The notes: a model not told the origin generated them from the letters alone. 64,000 nt of DNA from Hymenopus coronatus (GCA_030762935.1 CM060892.1:92538827-92602826); one strand, 5' to 3'. Shown: positions 11,506-22,839, numbered from the stretch's first letter. Translations and numbers: made by a program.

Positions 11506-12090
11506 AATTGTGTTCCATTTACACAACTTTCTCTAAGTCCATGTAGCAAATTATTGTTAGTAAGCTTATTCTTCTATCTGCTTCATGTTAATCAAGAGAA
11601 ACATTAGCAGAAATGTTTTATTACTTTTTTTTTCTTGTAAGTAGTACAGAAATAAGGGAATAGAGTAGGCTAACATAATTGTCGAGTATTTTAAAAGCTG
11701 GTTGCCCATGTGAATGAAATCAGTTTGTTTGCATTGCTAGAAGTTGAAAAATTCCCTTATGAGAAAAGTTTAATTATTGTAATGACAAGGAATATCTCAA
11801 AAATGGCCAATTCCACAAAAATGTTTAAGACATAAATTGCATGTTTTAACCAGATCTAAAATTTCGTGTAGTAAATTAAATTCTTGCCTGTTTCCTACGG
11901 GTTACCAGTTATATAAAATTCAGAGGCTATTCCCAGAAAATTTAGGGCTTTCAAAAAATTTTTTCCATGAAAAGCGTAGTTTGTGGTATGGGGTATAAAT
12001 CTTCCTGTCGCATCCTTAAAGGGTGCCTAATTTAAAGCCAGTAAGGTATTAAACGGTGTTTTCGTTTTTTAGCTATGCTGTCCACATACA
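11506..12090 (+). mobile_element. HLE repeat, 5' part only
   Basis: The copy begins ATTGTGTTCCATTTACAC with ACTTTCTCTAAG close inside, as expected. It continues to the TTCGTTTTTTAGCTATG block and stops in the microsatellite (CCACATACACAGACTTC). The hairpin end is missing. Confidence 0.78.
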
Positions 12091-12198
12091 CAGACTTCAT
12101 AGAATAACTAAGAGAAGATAACAAAAATACAGCACTCTCATAATACAATTATTCATAAATGACAAAGAATTTATGAAGACCAGACGAAGGTTTTATTT

Positions 12199-12302
12199 TT
12201 AAAACTTTCTCTACCACGAAGGTATAAAACTTTTGCGTTCTAAAATAATTCGATACCAAAAATTCAGTGGAAGCACATGTTTTGGGGTTGCCTGAATAAA
12301 AT
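12199..12302 (-). mobile_element. HLE hairpin-end fragment
   Basis: AACTTTCTCTACCACGAAGG, TAATTCGATACCAAAAATTC and a TTTTGGGGTTGCCTGAAT segment match the first ~100 bp of the hairpin end. The fragment directly abuts the next copy, which runs in the opposite direction. Confidence 0.6.
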
Positions 12303-13086
12303 ATGTGATGTATTTCCTTCATATAACTTTCTTTATCGTATTGCACACACATTTTTACTAAAAATTATTCTTTTATGTTCATAATACTGAGATAAATATC
12401 AGCAGAAATTGTTGTAATACTCGCTTCCTTCTACATATACAATAAAGTTATACACAAAATATGTGAGAAATAAGTTGTGTATTTAAATTATATCTAGACT
12501 TTTTTCTGGTTAAGTTTTGTTTACCTTTTATGGTTTACCAGCTATACAAACGTCATCAAGAAGGAAGAGGTGTTCATGGACTATTCCCAAGAAATTCAAG
12601 ATATGCTTTTCATTTCCATTTGTCATTAAAATATCCTAAACATATGGTATTTTATTGAAAATCGTTACAGACCTTTGAGAAAAACACAATATTTGAAACA
12701 TGTTTCACATAAAAGATAGTTTAACATGGAGGATTGTCTTGAAAATCTTCGCCACATTCTTGTTGGTATTTAGGAGACTTTACCTTACCTTTACTTTCGT
12801 TGAAATCTCGGGATCGGTTTTTAGGTGGAATACTTTATCTTGTTTACCTATCATATACATTACTGCACCTACGTATTCACAAAAAAGTATATATATATAG
12901 CGTGTGTGTTTGTGTATGTATATGTAAAATATGGGTAGATAATATTTTAAATTCAGGTATTTTTAGAGAGCCTACACGGTCACCCAACCCGTTCGGCTGT
13001 ACGACACAATCATTGTATTATTATTATTAACTTAATAAATAGTACCACTACATTATGTAAATATGTGCAAGAGAAAGTAAAAATTA
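12302..13086 (+). mobile_element. HLE repeat with insertion in its terminal palindrome
   Basis: It begins GTGATGTATTTCCTTC and passes through the family body with internal deletions. The first hairpin arm (GAATACTTTATCTTG) lies near 12,830 and the second (GCAAGAGAAAGTAAAAATT) near 13,068. About 190 bp of unrelated sequence, including a TATATATATAG/GTGTGTG tract, separates the arms. Confidence 0.65.
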
Positions 13087-13089
13087 TAA

Positions 13090-13500
13090 AAAGGTCCGTG
13101 GGTATGTGTTTGTATGTCCGTGTGTCTGTGAACAACATAACTTAAAAATAAAACTACATTAAACATAAAACTTTATATTTAGATTCTATTCTTCCAAAGA
13201 AATCACACGAACATTTAGAAGAAAATCTCCTACTCCAGACTACCCTTTACACAGAAAACGTTTCAAAATGTAGTTTTTCTTAGAAAACTCTGAATGATTT
13301 TTGAAAAAACCTGTGAACTGTAAGAGATAGACAGGCCTTAACTAAAAAAATCGGTAGGTATCCTCAAAACGCATTAATTCATGTTAAATACAGCTTTTGT
13401 ATAGTTAGCTATTTCTGAGATATTCATTTTAATTTATTTAAAATGTTCGGTATCTTTACTTTTTCAAATGGAAGGTTGTCTTTCTTTCAATGCGATGTTT
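13090..13500 (-). mobile_element. HLE repeat, degraded
   Basis: From AAAAGGTCCGTGGGTATG through a GT-rich tract, AACATAACTTAAAAATAA, CTACCCTTTACACAG and GTGAACTGTAAGAGATAG, the order fits the family. The hairpin is missing at one side, and the far end decays beyond recognition near 13,500. Confidence 0.65.
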
Positions 13501-14084
13501 TTAATTTACTAGTAAGTGGTAGTCATCAGTGAAAAGGTGCACACGCAATTTTTATTAAAAGGGGAATTATAATAAGATTATTTCATGTTCTATTTTTTAT
13601 AAAATAAAATATTTCATAAAGGTTGGTTTTTAAGAGAATCAGGAATAATAAGGATGAGGATGCGATAGCTTGAATTAAAAAATATTTTAATGAAGCTTCG
13701 GTAGATTATTTCTAAGCCACTGATTTAACCTACAATATAGGATAATATGGATAGAACCGTCTAAATAAAAATGCAGCAGGACTTGTCTTCGCCAGAGAAA
13801 TGAAATGACTACAAGAATGAAGATATAAGGAGGGAGAAATCACGTGACCTAAATATGCAGCGAGGTGCAGATGGAATAACAAGGTAGCACATGTAGAACA
13901 TGCACCTGTAATTGGCGTCCTGTTTTTGCAGTACTTCTCTACTGCGTCTTGCCTCCATTTACCTGCAGCTATATGTGGTGGCAGTATAAGGCTGCTGTCA
14001 TATTTTCTAGACCTAGTTAGCATTTCTTACAAAGAAATGCTGCAAATAACAAAAGTTAGCAGATACAACGTAAGCCTCAATATA
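13501..14084. other. unassigned stretch
   Basis: Two overlapping frames on opposite strands around 13,730-14,204 have no recognisable domain. The segment at 13,860-13,990 is GC-richer than its surroundings. Nothing here can be named. Confidence 0.3.
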
Positions 14085-14086
14085 TA

Positions 14087-14402
14087 CCAGGAGGTACCAA
14101 CCTTCAGTATTTGGTGTATGAATAAATCCCTTCCTGCGTTAAACGAGTTGCAGAAGTCTATGGTGCTATTTCAAGTTAAAACCGGTAAGCAGGGAACTGG
14201 CTGAATGACCTTTGTTTAAGCGTCTTACTTATCAGCGGAGACGGTATGTCTGTCACGATTATTGAGGAGGTAAAACGAAGGTTCCTCTCGCCAGTTTTCC
14301 ACTATCCAATTTTAATTTGAAATAGCCCCGTAGAGTTCTGCAACTCTTAAAGCTCGAAGGGATATCTGTATACGCCAAAAACGGGGCAGTTGGACCACCT
14401 GG
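14087..14402. mobile_element. MITE with long terminal inverted repeats, copy 1
   Basis: The left end, TACCAGGAGG onward, pairs with the right end, whose reverse complement reads TACCAGGTGGTCC. The arms stay alignable for about 95 bp (shared GAGTTGCAGAA and GCTATTTCAA). TA sits at both edges (14,085-14,086 and 14,403-14,404). The 316-bp size, lack of coding and TA target fit a Tc1/mariner-type MITE. A second copy is at 27,945. Confidence 0.82.
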
Positions 14403-14755
14403 TACATTACAAACTACAGTAAACCTAATATAAAATCTTTCGAAGAACTGGACGTATAAACTCAAAGAAATTAAAATAAATGTACATTAAGTAACTCTAA
14501 ATGTTTCTTTAATTATTTATGACACAAGACTTAAATGCTAGATTTTATCGTGCGAACAGCATAAAATTACCTTTACCCAAGCGATGGTTTTTAAGTGCAC
14601 TTACTCCTGCGGAATGAAATTCCAGCACATCGGTGGCTCTATATGATTCTGGCAATTGACAGCGCTATTAAGCAAAATATTTTAAAACATTCCTTTGTAA
14701 AAGTTGTCATATTTTGTTTAGGTAGTCGTTAATATTTACGATAAATTCAATAAAT
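14403..14755. other. unassigned stretch
   Basis: AT-rich sequence with no recognisable gene or repeat. It ends where mariner-like coding remnants start. Confidence 0.3.
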
Positions 14756-15500
14756 GTCTAACTTAGGAATGAAGGCACCATTTTTTCGCACACCAATTAT
14801 TTATTTCTTAACCTAGTCTCCTTTTATGGATATAAACTTGTTCCTGCATGCTTGTCATTTTAACCCCCTCCCCCATATCAGAATTGTTAAGCTCTGGAAA
14901 ATACGCCTCATTTTATATTAAATATTGTTTCCTGAATAATTTCTTCAGGTTTGGTAAAAAGAAGAAATTGCAGTGAATCAGATCTGGCGAATATGGAGGC
15001 GCGGGAGCAATAAAATTCATCATACAGTTGATGCAGTTTGGTGATTGCAACTCCAGATGAATATTCTGGGGCTTTCTTGTGGTGAAATAGTATTTCTCAT
15101 TAGCAAAATGGGGGCGTGTCTCCCTCAAATTCTTGTCAAATCATGCCAATAACTCATAGAATACGTCAAATAATTGTTTTTCCTTTTTCTGAGAAGTCAA
15201 TGAGTATGACATCCTTCGCATTCTAAATCAATCGTCGCCATCACTTTTCGGGCCAATGAAACTGTCTTTGCCTTCCTTGATACAAATTCACCGAAAGCAA
15301 CTGATTGTTTTGATTGTTGCTTGGCTTCCGAAGTATAATGATAAACTCAGGTCTCACTGATTAACAATTCGACGTAGAAGGTCCTTTGAATTTAGCGAAA
15401 ATAGCTGAAACAGAGCTTCGAAGCTAAAAGCCATACCAAGGTGACGGTCTAATTGGCTCAGTTTGCTAGGCGAGACTTCTTGATCCCAATGTTGCTGATT
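14755..15500 (-). pseudogene. mariner transposase remnant
   Basis: On the minus strand, about 15,240-15,360, one frame reads like the block after the first catalytic Asp (YHYTSEAKQQSKQ, then KAKTVSLARKVMATI). A frame at 14,913-15,128 holds the third-Asp block PPYSPDLIHCNFFFLPNLKK. Frames shift several times and stops interrupt them, so the product cannot be functional. I could not place reliable terminal repeats, so the edges are approximate. Confidence 0.75.
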
Positions 15501-15619
15501 CTAACCAGGAGCAGACCAATAGTTTTTATAAAAGCGACTACCTCATTTCATGTTTATTGACACAGAGCTTCTACTGGATGGAATTCTGGCACACCGCTGC
15601 GAATTTTTGGTGCTCAAAA

Positions 15620-16715
15620 TTTATATTTAATAAAGATAAGAGGGTTAAATCAATGGTTTCAAGCTAATAATTTAAAGTCTTATTTGATTAGTATGTCATC
15701 ATTGATATGTTCTTTCTCGAACTACATCTCGTCATCATTGAATGCTAGTTAATGATAACATTCTTTTCATTTGAAAGCGTCATTAACAAACAAAAATGTT
15801 TTACATTTTGTGGCAAACAATGTTGAAAATCCATCTTTTATAACTAAGAAGAAGTAACTGCGATTGGTTATGTTTTGTGTTTTAGGCGTTTTTATTACTT
15901 GTTTATAGTTAATGCCATGACCCAAATAAAGTTGTTTGAAAATAATAAGCTTCAATTTGAAGAACAATTTTAAGCCGAAGTCTGGATTTAGAAGTCATAC
16001 AAGGTGTAACACAAAAAGTCTTTTTAATTTTCTTATCTGTTAGAGAGCATGAAATTAAAATTTTGTATCAATGGAGTATTGTCAAGAATGCTTAATTTTT
16101 AATAAAACAGGATGATGAAGATAGAACTCATTCTCATATTACGGCTACATTCATGTTTCAACGGTGTTGTTTCTATTAAAATGATAAACAATTAAAGTTA
16201 GTTTGTTGTATGCCACACATTCTTTGAGATCTTTTTATCAATTTTAAGTATTAAGATGCATCGGTGTACAAATATTCAATTTGCAAATATGCAAAAGGTA
16301 TAAGCAGCAGTCTACTGCCATGATAATTTAGCAAAGCGAATCTATGTGGAGGAACACCCTCATTCCTTATCATACAATATTCAAGACTGGTCAACATATT
16401 CGAGATAGTGGAAAGACATTATCAGGTAAAGAAAGCAGATTCGGAAAATAATGGAAATGTGAGAACATCAAACTATGAAGATGAAATGTTGCAGAAATTT
16501 GAAAACAATCTATGAACTAGCACTCGAGCTATGGTCCATTCTATGGATCACGGGTCGCATATCAGTTACTTTTATTCCTATTACAGTCTAATGTACTGCA
16601 ATTTAAAGTCTGTTACTTTTAAACCATACAATTTAGCGCCTTTGCATTTGTACATCATAAAACCTGTTGTAATCATTTGTTTGACTCAGTTATTATACCA
16701 TTTTTTTTTTTTTTA
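15620..16715. other. AT-rich, unassigned
   Basis: No feature is supported. Short frames at 15,767-15,967 (-) and 16,531-16,716 (+) show no domain. At 16,320-16,520 the words AATTTAGCAAAGCG and AAAGACATTATCAGG loosely recall transposase-type coding, but no frame holds. Confidence 0.3.
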
Positions 16716-16726
16716 AACAGTAACGG

Positions 16727-16748
16727 AGTCTGATGAGGACTCCGGTAC
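16727..16748. repeat. short GC hairpin
   Basis: CGGAGTC and GACTCCG form a 7-bp stem around TGATGAG. It lies beside the tRNA-like element downstream. The loop resembles part of a hammerhead core, but the rest of that motif is missing. Confidence 0.5.
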
Positions 16749-16854
16749 TGTATCCCTATTTACATTTCCCCCCGTAGGTTTTACTGATTACTGGTTTACT
16801 GGTTTTACTGTTTCTTTTACAAACATATACACATTGTACAAACATATAACATCC

Positions 16855-16940
16855 ATGCCCAAGGCGGGACTCGAACCCACGATCCCCTGCCCACGAAGCA
16901 CCAAAGCGAGACGCTTTAGCGAGCGTGGCCATGGGGACCG
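16855..16940 (-). mobile_element. tRNA-like SINE head
   Basis: The minus strand has a perfect B box, GGTTCGAGTCC, inside a well-paired T arm (GTGGG/CCCGC), and CATGGCCACGCTCGC as a weak A-box region. The acceptor ends do not pair well, which argues against a functional tRNA gene. The tail side carries repeated AGTAAAACC units (16,777-16,815), consistent with a SINE. Confidence 0.5.
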
Positions 16941-16944
16941 GCAG

Positions 16945-17340
16945 CATGATCAATGTCAGAATAATAGGTCAACTCGATGTTCCTTTTTTGTGTTGAGAAC
17001 GTGAAAGCTTAAGTAATTATTTTTCATAAGTTGGCTATTTGTAATCTATTACCATAATCATTGAGAAAGATATAGATGGTCTTGCCAGATTTTGTAGGTA
17101 TTACATGAAATTAAATTACTAATCCTGTGAAGTATGACGAAATTTCGAATTCTAAACCTGACAGTAATTTTGCCAAAACTATGTCACAAGTTTTCTGTGC
17201 CAAGTTCTGTCGAAACGCTGCAATGAAGTACATAATAGATAACATACATGTATAAATACATACCTATATGCAATTTACACATGAGTACATAAATACATAC
17301 ACATATACATTCTAACATTAATACTTACATTACAATACAT
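16945..17340. other. AT-rich spacer with TACATA-type simple sequence
   Basis: No gene is visible. From about 17,240 to 17,340 the sequence is rich in TACATA and ACATAC words and borders the SINE that follows. Confidence 0.4.
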
Positions 17341-17357
17341 GCATTCTATTCGCAATC

Positions 17358-17770
17358 TTGTTGGTAGCAAGTGGGAAAGAGATCGTAGCACAGCTGCTTA
17401 CCAAGCGGGAGACATGGGTTCGATCCCATGGGGATTTTTCCCCCGCTAGGAGACCTGGCCCGGAGTGCACTCTGCCTCGTAAGGTCCCTGGGGGGCCTAT
17501 TGAGGAGCTACTTGATGGAGAAGTAGCGGCTCCAGGTCATGAGGACCGCATTAACCGGCCGGGGAGGCTCGGGGCGCTGACTACGTCTCACCCTCCAATT
17601 CTGCACCCCATCCATGACGTCTGTAATGGACCGAGATGGGGGACGCAGCGGCCGGGCAGTAGGCCAAGGTTCGCCGTGAGCTGTCGTGCCATGGAGTTAT
17701 TAAGTGGTAAAGAGGAAGAAAGACAGGTTCTTGCATCAAGCGGCATCCTTCCCCCTCCTCCCTAGCCAAA
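17358..17770 (+). mobile_element. GC-rich tRNA-headed SINE-like element
   Basis: GTAGCACAGCTGCTTACC (A-box-like) is followed by GGGTTCGATCCCATGG (B box). The ~330-bp body is far richer in G and C than the window average. An open frame of 135 codons crosses it, but the peptide is Pro/Gly/Arg-rich without a domain, as expected for translated non-coding GC-rich DNA. The 3' boundary is soft; TACATA-type sequence follows. Confidence 0.6.
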
Positions 17771-17934
17771 AAAGAATGCAATGGACTGTACATACATATA
17801 TGCATATTCATACAGGCATACATGAAATACACTCATAATACCGTAGTATATACGCTCAATTTTATATCTTAAAGTTGCTTCGTGCCGTCCTTTATATTAC
17901 ATAGTGATTTGTAAAGAAAACAACTGTTTTGAGG

Positions 17935-18000
17935 CTGCCACCGTGCCAAACAGTCACTGCACCGAAAGCTCCGAGTTCGATTTCCGACCGGGAGATGACA
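17935..18000 (+). mobile_element. tRNA-like fragment
   Basis: CACCGTGCCAAACAGTCAC and GAGTTCGATTTCC have the spacing of A and B boxes, and GACCGGGAG follows. The A box is poor. It may be the head of a SINE whose body is unrecognisable. Confidence 0.35.
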
Positions 18001-18095
18001 ATTTTTCTTTAATTTTAGGTATCTCTTGTCCTTCATAAAATCAGGATGTAGTAGTGAATGTGCGTGTCAAAAACCTACATAAGGCTAACTAAAGC

Positions 18096-18550
18096 TAACT
18101 ACGTATATAGCGCTATGTATATTCGCAGTTCATAAATAAAAGGTTTCTCATAAAATCAGAGTTAAATTGGATTCTGGAGAGACATTTTCGTTTTCATTCG
18201 TGCGTTGCATAGTTGCTATTAACAAATCACCATTAACGATGCATTGTAAATCGACCTCTCACAATCGTTTTTCTTAAAATATATTTGCAAGGATCTATTT
18301 TATCGGATAAAAAGTCAGCTCGCTACCAAGCAGTAATGGTATCAGTATGCAGTGCTTAAGAAGCTACGTGAGTCAATTGTGTTTATAAGTACACATCCAC
18401 ATAGTGTCAATTTACCGAAAATTATGCTTTTCGAAAGTATACTTTGAGTCCTTATCTGTCTTAATTTTGAAATGAACTATTTCCTCCTTCTCACTATTGG
18501 TAGTATTGGTTTCAATAACATTTTTTTCTTGATTATGTACTAGTAATATG
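18096..18550 (+). repeat. direct repeat A flanking a mariner
   Basis: This segment matches 19,802-20,480 in the same orientation. Shared words include ATTAAATTGG or GTTAAATTGG, AAAATATA.TTGCAAGGAT, GTACACATCCACATA and GTATTGGTTTCAATAACA. Copy A ends at the left TA of the mariner and copy B starts at its right TA. It is an unknown repeat, diverged by roughly a fifth by eye. Confidence 0.7.
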
Positions 18551-18552
18551 TA

Positions 18553-19799
18553 CAAGGGACGTTCAGAAAGACCATAGAAAAAATATTATTATTGGAAGTT
18601 GTTTTTTTTTTATTTTTCAACATGAGCTTCTGTTAGCTCGATACACTTTTCCCAGAATTTTCCAAATGTTTCAAGCCTTCCAAAAAATAGAATTTCAGAA
18701 TGTTCTCAAAATAGGCATATGTTTGGGAAATGACCTCTTCGTTTTCTCCCTAGCCGCTTTTTCAAGTTTTGAAAAGAAAAAAAAAACTGGGGGCCTAAAT
18801 CTAGTATATACGGTAACTGTTGTAATAATTTGAACCTTAATTCTAAAAGTTTTGCCACTGAAACTGCGCAGGTGTGCACCTTTGCATTGTTAGTCTTTTT
18901 CTTTGACAGATGAACCTTTTTCTTGATTTCTCCGTTCAATCGATGTAATAAGAATGTATAATGCTCTCCATTAAGTTGTTATTTTCTGCAAGTAATCAAT
19001 GTAGATGATTCCACACACATCCCTAAAAATCAAGGACATCACCTTGTCTGCAGACTTCACCAAATTTGCCTTCTTCGGAGCCGGTCTGCCTTTAACACCC
19101 CCCTGCTCTGACTATACTTTTGCTACTAAAATGCAGCAGCATGTTTTATCCACAGTTATGTATCGAAGCAGAAAGTCGTCAGGATTGCGACGGAAAAGTG
19201 ACAAACCAGCTTCCGAATCGATAACACGATTACGTTTCTTCTTCATTGGGAGCATACGCTGCACCCATCTTGCCGAGACCTTTGTCAGTCCTAATTTTTG
19301 GTGCAAGATTGAGAACTATATACCTTGTGATACTCTGTGGCCTTTTCTATTTCGCGAACTTTGATTCGTCGATCACTCAAAACCATATCCCAGATTTGGT
19401 CAATGAATTCGGAGGAAGTCACCTCTACTGGACGTCCGGAACGATGTTCTTTATTTGTGGAAATAAGGCCACGTTTAAATTCATTTGTCCAATTGTAAAT
19501 TGTTGCAAACGCATCAGCAGATTTGCCATGAACTTCATCCAACTCAGTTTTTATGTCTTTCCGTGTTAAGTCTTTTACATAAAAGTGTTAATTACCGCAC
19601 GAAACTCGTTTTTAATCCATCTTTCTAAAGAAGCACAATATTGCTGATTCAATCGCCTATTGCAACAAAACCACATGATGGATAGAGTTGAAGCTTTATC
19701 TGTCATTTAGTAAGAGAGGACGGTTACTAAATACAAACTTTTTTCGACGTTACAAGTGTAATTTCTTGGATTTTCTAAGGCTTTATTGAGCGCCCCTGG
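18553..19799 (-). mobile_element. mariner element with terminal repeats and TA target
   Basis: The ends pair: the left reads CAAGGGACGTTCAGAAAG and the right, reversed, CCAGGGGCGCTCAATAAAG. TA flanks both ends (18,551-18,552 and 19,800-19,801). The length, 1,247 bp, is typical of mariner elements. The interior encodes a broken transposase on the minus strand. Confidence 0.9.
18706..19542 (-). pseudogene. mariner transposase, inactivated
   Basis: Three minus-strand frames line up in order. The first, 19,291-19,542, holds the helix-turn-helix region (SADAFATIYNWTNEFKRG, then HRSGRPVEV and MVLSDRRIKVREIEKA). The second, 19,112-19,306, has TKVSARWVQRML and the FLLRYITVDKT block with the first Asp. 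The third, 18,706-18,939, has AKLLELRFKLLQQLPYILDL with FQNLKKRLGRKRRG. The third-Asp motif reads YILDLGPQF instead of the usual YSPDLAPxD. Frameshifts separate the parts, so it is dead. Confidence 0.88.
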
Positions 19800-19801
19800 T
19801 A

Positions 19802-20480
19802 CCTATATTGAACTATGTGTACTCATAATTCATCGATAAATGATTTTTTATTAAGTCAGAATTAAATTGGTTTTCTGGTTTACATTTATGCGTTTAATAG
19901 TTGAAATTGACCAATCGCCATTAACAATGTAATTGTATTTAGACCAGTCACGTCGTTTTCCTTAAAATATACTTGCAAGGATGCTATTTTAGCCGGCTTA
20001 TTTCCGAGCAGTATGCATTACTTAACAGGCCACTTGAGTCGGCAGCGCCTTGGTCGAGTGGTTAGACCTCTCACCTACACGACCCGGGTTCGATTTCAAG
20101 CGACCGCATGTGAGATTTGTGGTGGACAAAGCGGCGCAGGGGCGGGTATTCTCCAGGTTCTCCGGTTTTCCCCGCCATCGCATTCCACCGGTGCTCCTGC
20201 TTCATTCCATATATCATCAGTGTCATCGTCAGGGTATCACAAGTAATAAAAGTGGGCGTTAAATACTGCCCCCCCTAAAAAAAACAACAAAAAAAAACTC
20301 GTGAGTCAATTTTGTTTATCAGTACACATCCACATAATGTCAGTTTACAGAAAATGATGCCCTTTGAAGGTACTTATTGTGCTTTTGCCTTTCTTAATGT
20401 TGAAGTTAACTCTTTCCTTATTCTCATATTGGTTGTATTGGTTTCAATAACACATTTGATTGTTGATTGTAGTGAGCTGA
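19802..20480 (+). repeat. direct repeat B, interrupted by a SINE
   Basis: It aligns with repeat A (18,096-18,550) from the mariner edge to about 20,040. After the SINE at 20,041-20,299 it resumes with GTGAGTCAATTTTG, through ACACATCCACATAATGTCAG and TATTGGTTTCAATAACAC. The interruption explains its greater length. Confidence 0.7.
20041..20299 (+). mobile_element. tRNA-derived SINE, family A
   Basis: The A box reads TGGTCGAGTGGTTAGACC, and the B box GGGTTCGATTTC. The family body (GATTTGTGGTGGACAAAGCG) and tail (AGTGGGCGTTAAATACTGCC) end in an A-rich run. TTGAGTC before and GTGAGTC after are candidate target duplications. It sits inside direct repeat B, so it inserted after that sequence was in place. 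Confidence 0.85.
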
Positions 20481-20519
20481 GAGATGTAATGTTTGATGTT
20501 AAAGAGCACAAGTAAGAAA

Positions 20520-21060
20520 TTAATTATAATGTACATAATCTGTTACATCTTTCTCGTCCAATAGTCTTAATAAATACCAGTGAAGGTTATAAATTTCGTT
20601 AAATAAATTTCGTCCTTCCCACTCGCAAATTTATCTTTAAACTCTCCTGGCATTATCCATAATAACAACATTTATGGGAGTTAAATTTCTTTACAGTAAC
20701 GTCTCACTAACATAGTGCGGTTTTACTTTATGTCTTCCATTTTCTCACAATGACGTGTATATTGCTGAAAAGCTTTGCTGTGGATATTACTTCGCTTTTA
20801 ACATAGCTTAGCGGTAGCAGGTGCAACTAAAACCCACGTTGTCATCATCAGCAAATTTATCCAGTTTATATACATAAGATTTCTGATGTTAGTCATAGTT
20901 AGTTCTTAGTGCTTAGCACTGGAGCACTAGTCGCAAGTTATGTGCATAGGTATTATTTTGACTACTCCATTTTCTGCAGTATATTCTTTCAAAGGTCAAA
21001 TCAACCATTTAACCGCTATAAATTCATAATATTTGAAAGAAATCAATCACAGTGTTGGAG
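20520..21060. other. unassigned stretch
   Basis: AT-rich with no recognisable gene. TAACATAGCTTAGCGGTAGC at about 20,800 is weakly tRNA-like, but no B box follows. Confidence 0.3.
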
Positions 21061-21069
21061 AATATATAA

Positions 21070-21580
21070 AACATTAATGTTGACTAATATGGGGTTTGTA
21101 AAGCATCGGCAAGATGTGTGCCCGTTCTCTTGTTCAACGTATAGCATTCTGTCCTCGATATTATGCAGAATTTTGCATTGAATGTCTTGGAATCTTGGTA
21201 ATTTATTGCGAGATGGAATTGTTGGATGTGACAAGAAAACGTGTTTTTTAAGGTAGCCCGACAGAAAACAGTCGGCCAGATTAAGATCTGGAGATTGCGG
21301 AGGCCACATTTTTAGGAAATGCCTACTAATGACACGGTTATCAAACACTTGCACAATTAATTGTTTTGCGAGGGTGTAAATATTGTCTGTAGCTCCTACT
21401 TGAATGAAGATTGGCTTTCCATATCGTGAGTTCTCAGTCTAGAAATGACGAAATTCTGCAACATTCTGTAATAGCGCTTCCGGTTTAAAGTTGTCTTACC
21501 TCATTACTATCTTTTTGAAGAAATATGGGCCAATAATGAACTGTGAGGTGAAACCACACCATATGAAGGTAATGAAGACC
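21070..21580 (-). pseudogene. Tc1/mariner-superfamily transposase fragment (WPPRSPDL type)
   Basis: On the minus strand the order is WCGFTSQFIIGPYFFKK, a broken part, KPIFIQVGATDNIYTLAKQL, then DNRVISRHFLKMWPPQSPDL and CFLSGYLKKHVF. This is the second-Asp to third-Asp part of the transposase group whose signature is WPPRSPDLNPCDFWLWGYLK. The second Asp of the usual QDGA motif is Val here (QVGA). A stop and frame breaks make it inactive. It differs from the mariners at 18.6 and 56 kb. Confidence 0.8.
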
Positions 21581-21589
21581 GTGTTGAAT

Positions 21590-22835
21590 TACTGCAATAA
21601 ATATACTGAGGAATCACGATATAGAAAACGTGTCTAACTATAGTACTCCATGCCATATCTAAAAACCTGCAGAACAATTTTTACTGATCGTTTCTCCAGT
21701 AGTCACTTCACAATAATATGGCCTTCAATCTCCATATATCATTCCACATTTTTTTTTTTTTTTTTTTTTGCATACCCTAAAGTAACAATCCTACTGCAGC
21801 TGAAGAATGCCATCTCGCCTGAAATGTTAGCATTCCAAGACATCATTTACAAATGTTCTGCTGGTGGTACAGACAGAATGTTAAATGCTGAACACCAATG
21901 TTTTGTAAATTCCGTTGTTTTCGAACATGCGATACTTCTGTTTCTTTACTATCTCAATAATTATAATATTTATAGAAGATTAATATTAATCTTCTTTTTG
22001 AAAGACGCTGCTACTTTACCACTCAGGGATGTTAAATACTTACACGTGTAAAAGTTAAATAAGATTATTCTTCAATTTGATTTTTTGCTATAGTTATATG
22101 TAATACAATTTCATGCAAATATTAGTTTGAGCCAAAACTAATTCAATTTCTGTTAAACGCACCGATTTATTTATTCGGTCTTGTAGTCGGCAGGAGAAGT
22201 GATCTTCCTAGTTGGCACATTCAATTCTCCAGCATTTAAAAATCCGGAATTTTCATTATATTTTAGATATAAAAAGCGTTTATCTTCAGGCAAGGCAATA
22301 GCTTGTTTGAGCTACAGGAGGATATGTATAAAATACTATGAGCTACATTCTTTTGAAACACATATTTATATCTACATAATTTTAATCGAGACAAACCTTT
22401 GTAGCAGTAACTGCATTTTACATTTTGCTATAGATTCAAATGGAATAGCGATAGTATAACGATAGTATAAACTAGCCTTAAATTCCACAACTTTCAAAGC
22501 AATCACAATAATAAATTTAATTTCGACAGGGCTTTAAAAGTGATAATATGTAGAGAATTTGAACCATTAATAACGGATAATTTGGAATTGACTTGTGTCC
22601 AAAAAAGTTGATCGAAGTAAATTGCTTGTTTAAAAAGGGATATATTTTTGTGGAGTACGTATAATCCCTTAACATGTACCAGATGTATAAGACTGCACAA
22701 AATATATATCGAATAAACTGGGCTTTATAGGCTAGTGTACATATTATTTGTCATATTTTTATTAGAATTTCTCTACAATGCAATATTTATCGTTCAACCT
22801 ACATAAATGCTATTTCTTTCTTTTGCATGTTCTTT
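21590..22835. other. unassigned, with a T-tract
   Basis: A run of about 19 T lies at 21,752-21,770. A plus-strand frame at 21,650-22,051 (133 codons) spans this tract and has no domain. The start of this stretch may be the amino-terminal part of the preceding transposase remnant, but no motif is clear. Confidence 0.35.
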
Positions 22836-22839
22836 AAAT

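Noticed and set aside
1..13500. Regularly spaced similar sequences as a CRISPR-like or satellite array.
   Set aside because: The copies are ~0.9 kb, occur on both strands, are variably truncated and spaced, and fit interspersed mobile elements.
16727..16748. CTGATGAG next to a 7-bp stem as a hammerhead ribozyme.
   Set aside because: The required GAAA after stem II is absent and stems I and III cannot be drawn.
17358..17765. The 135-codon frame, among the longest in the window, as a host gene.
   Set aside because: It starts in a tRNA-like head with A and B boxes and runs through a GC-rich SINE body; the peptide has no domain.
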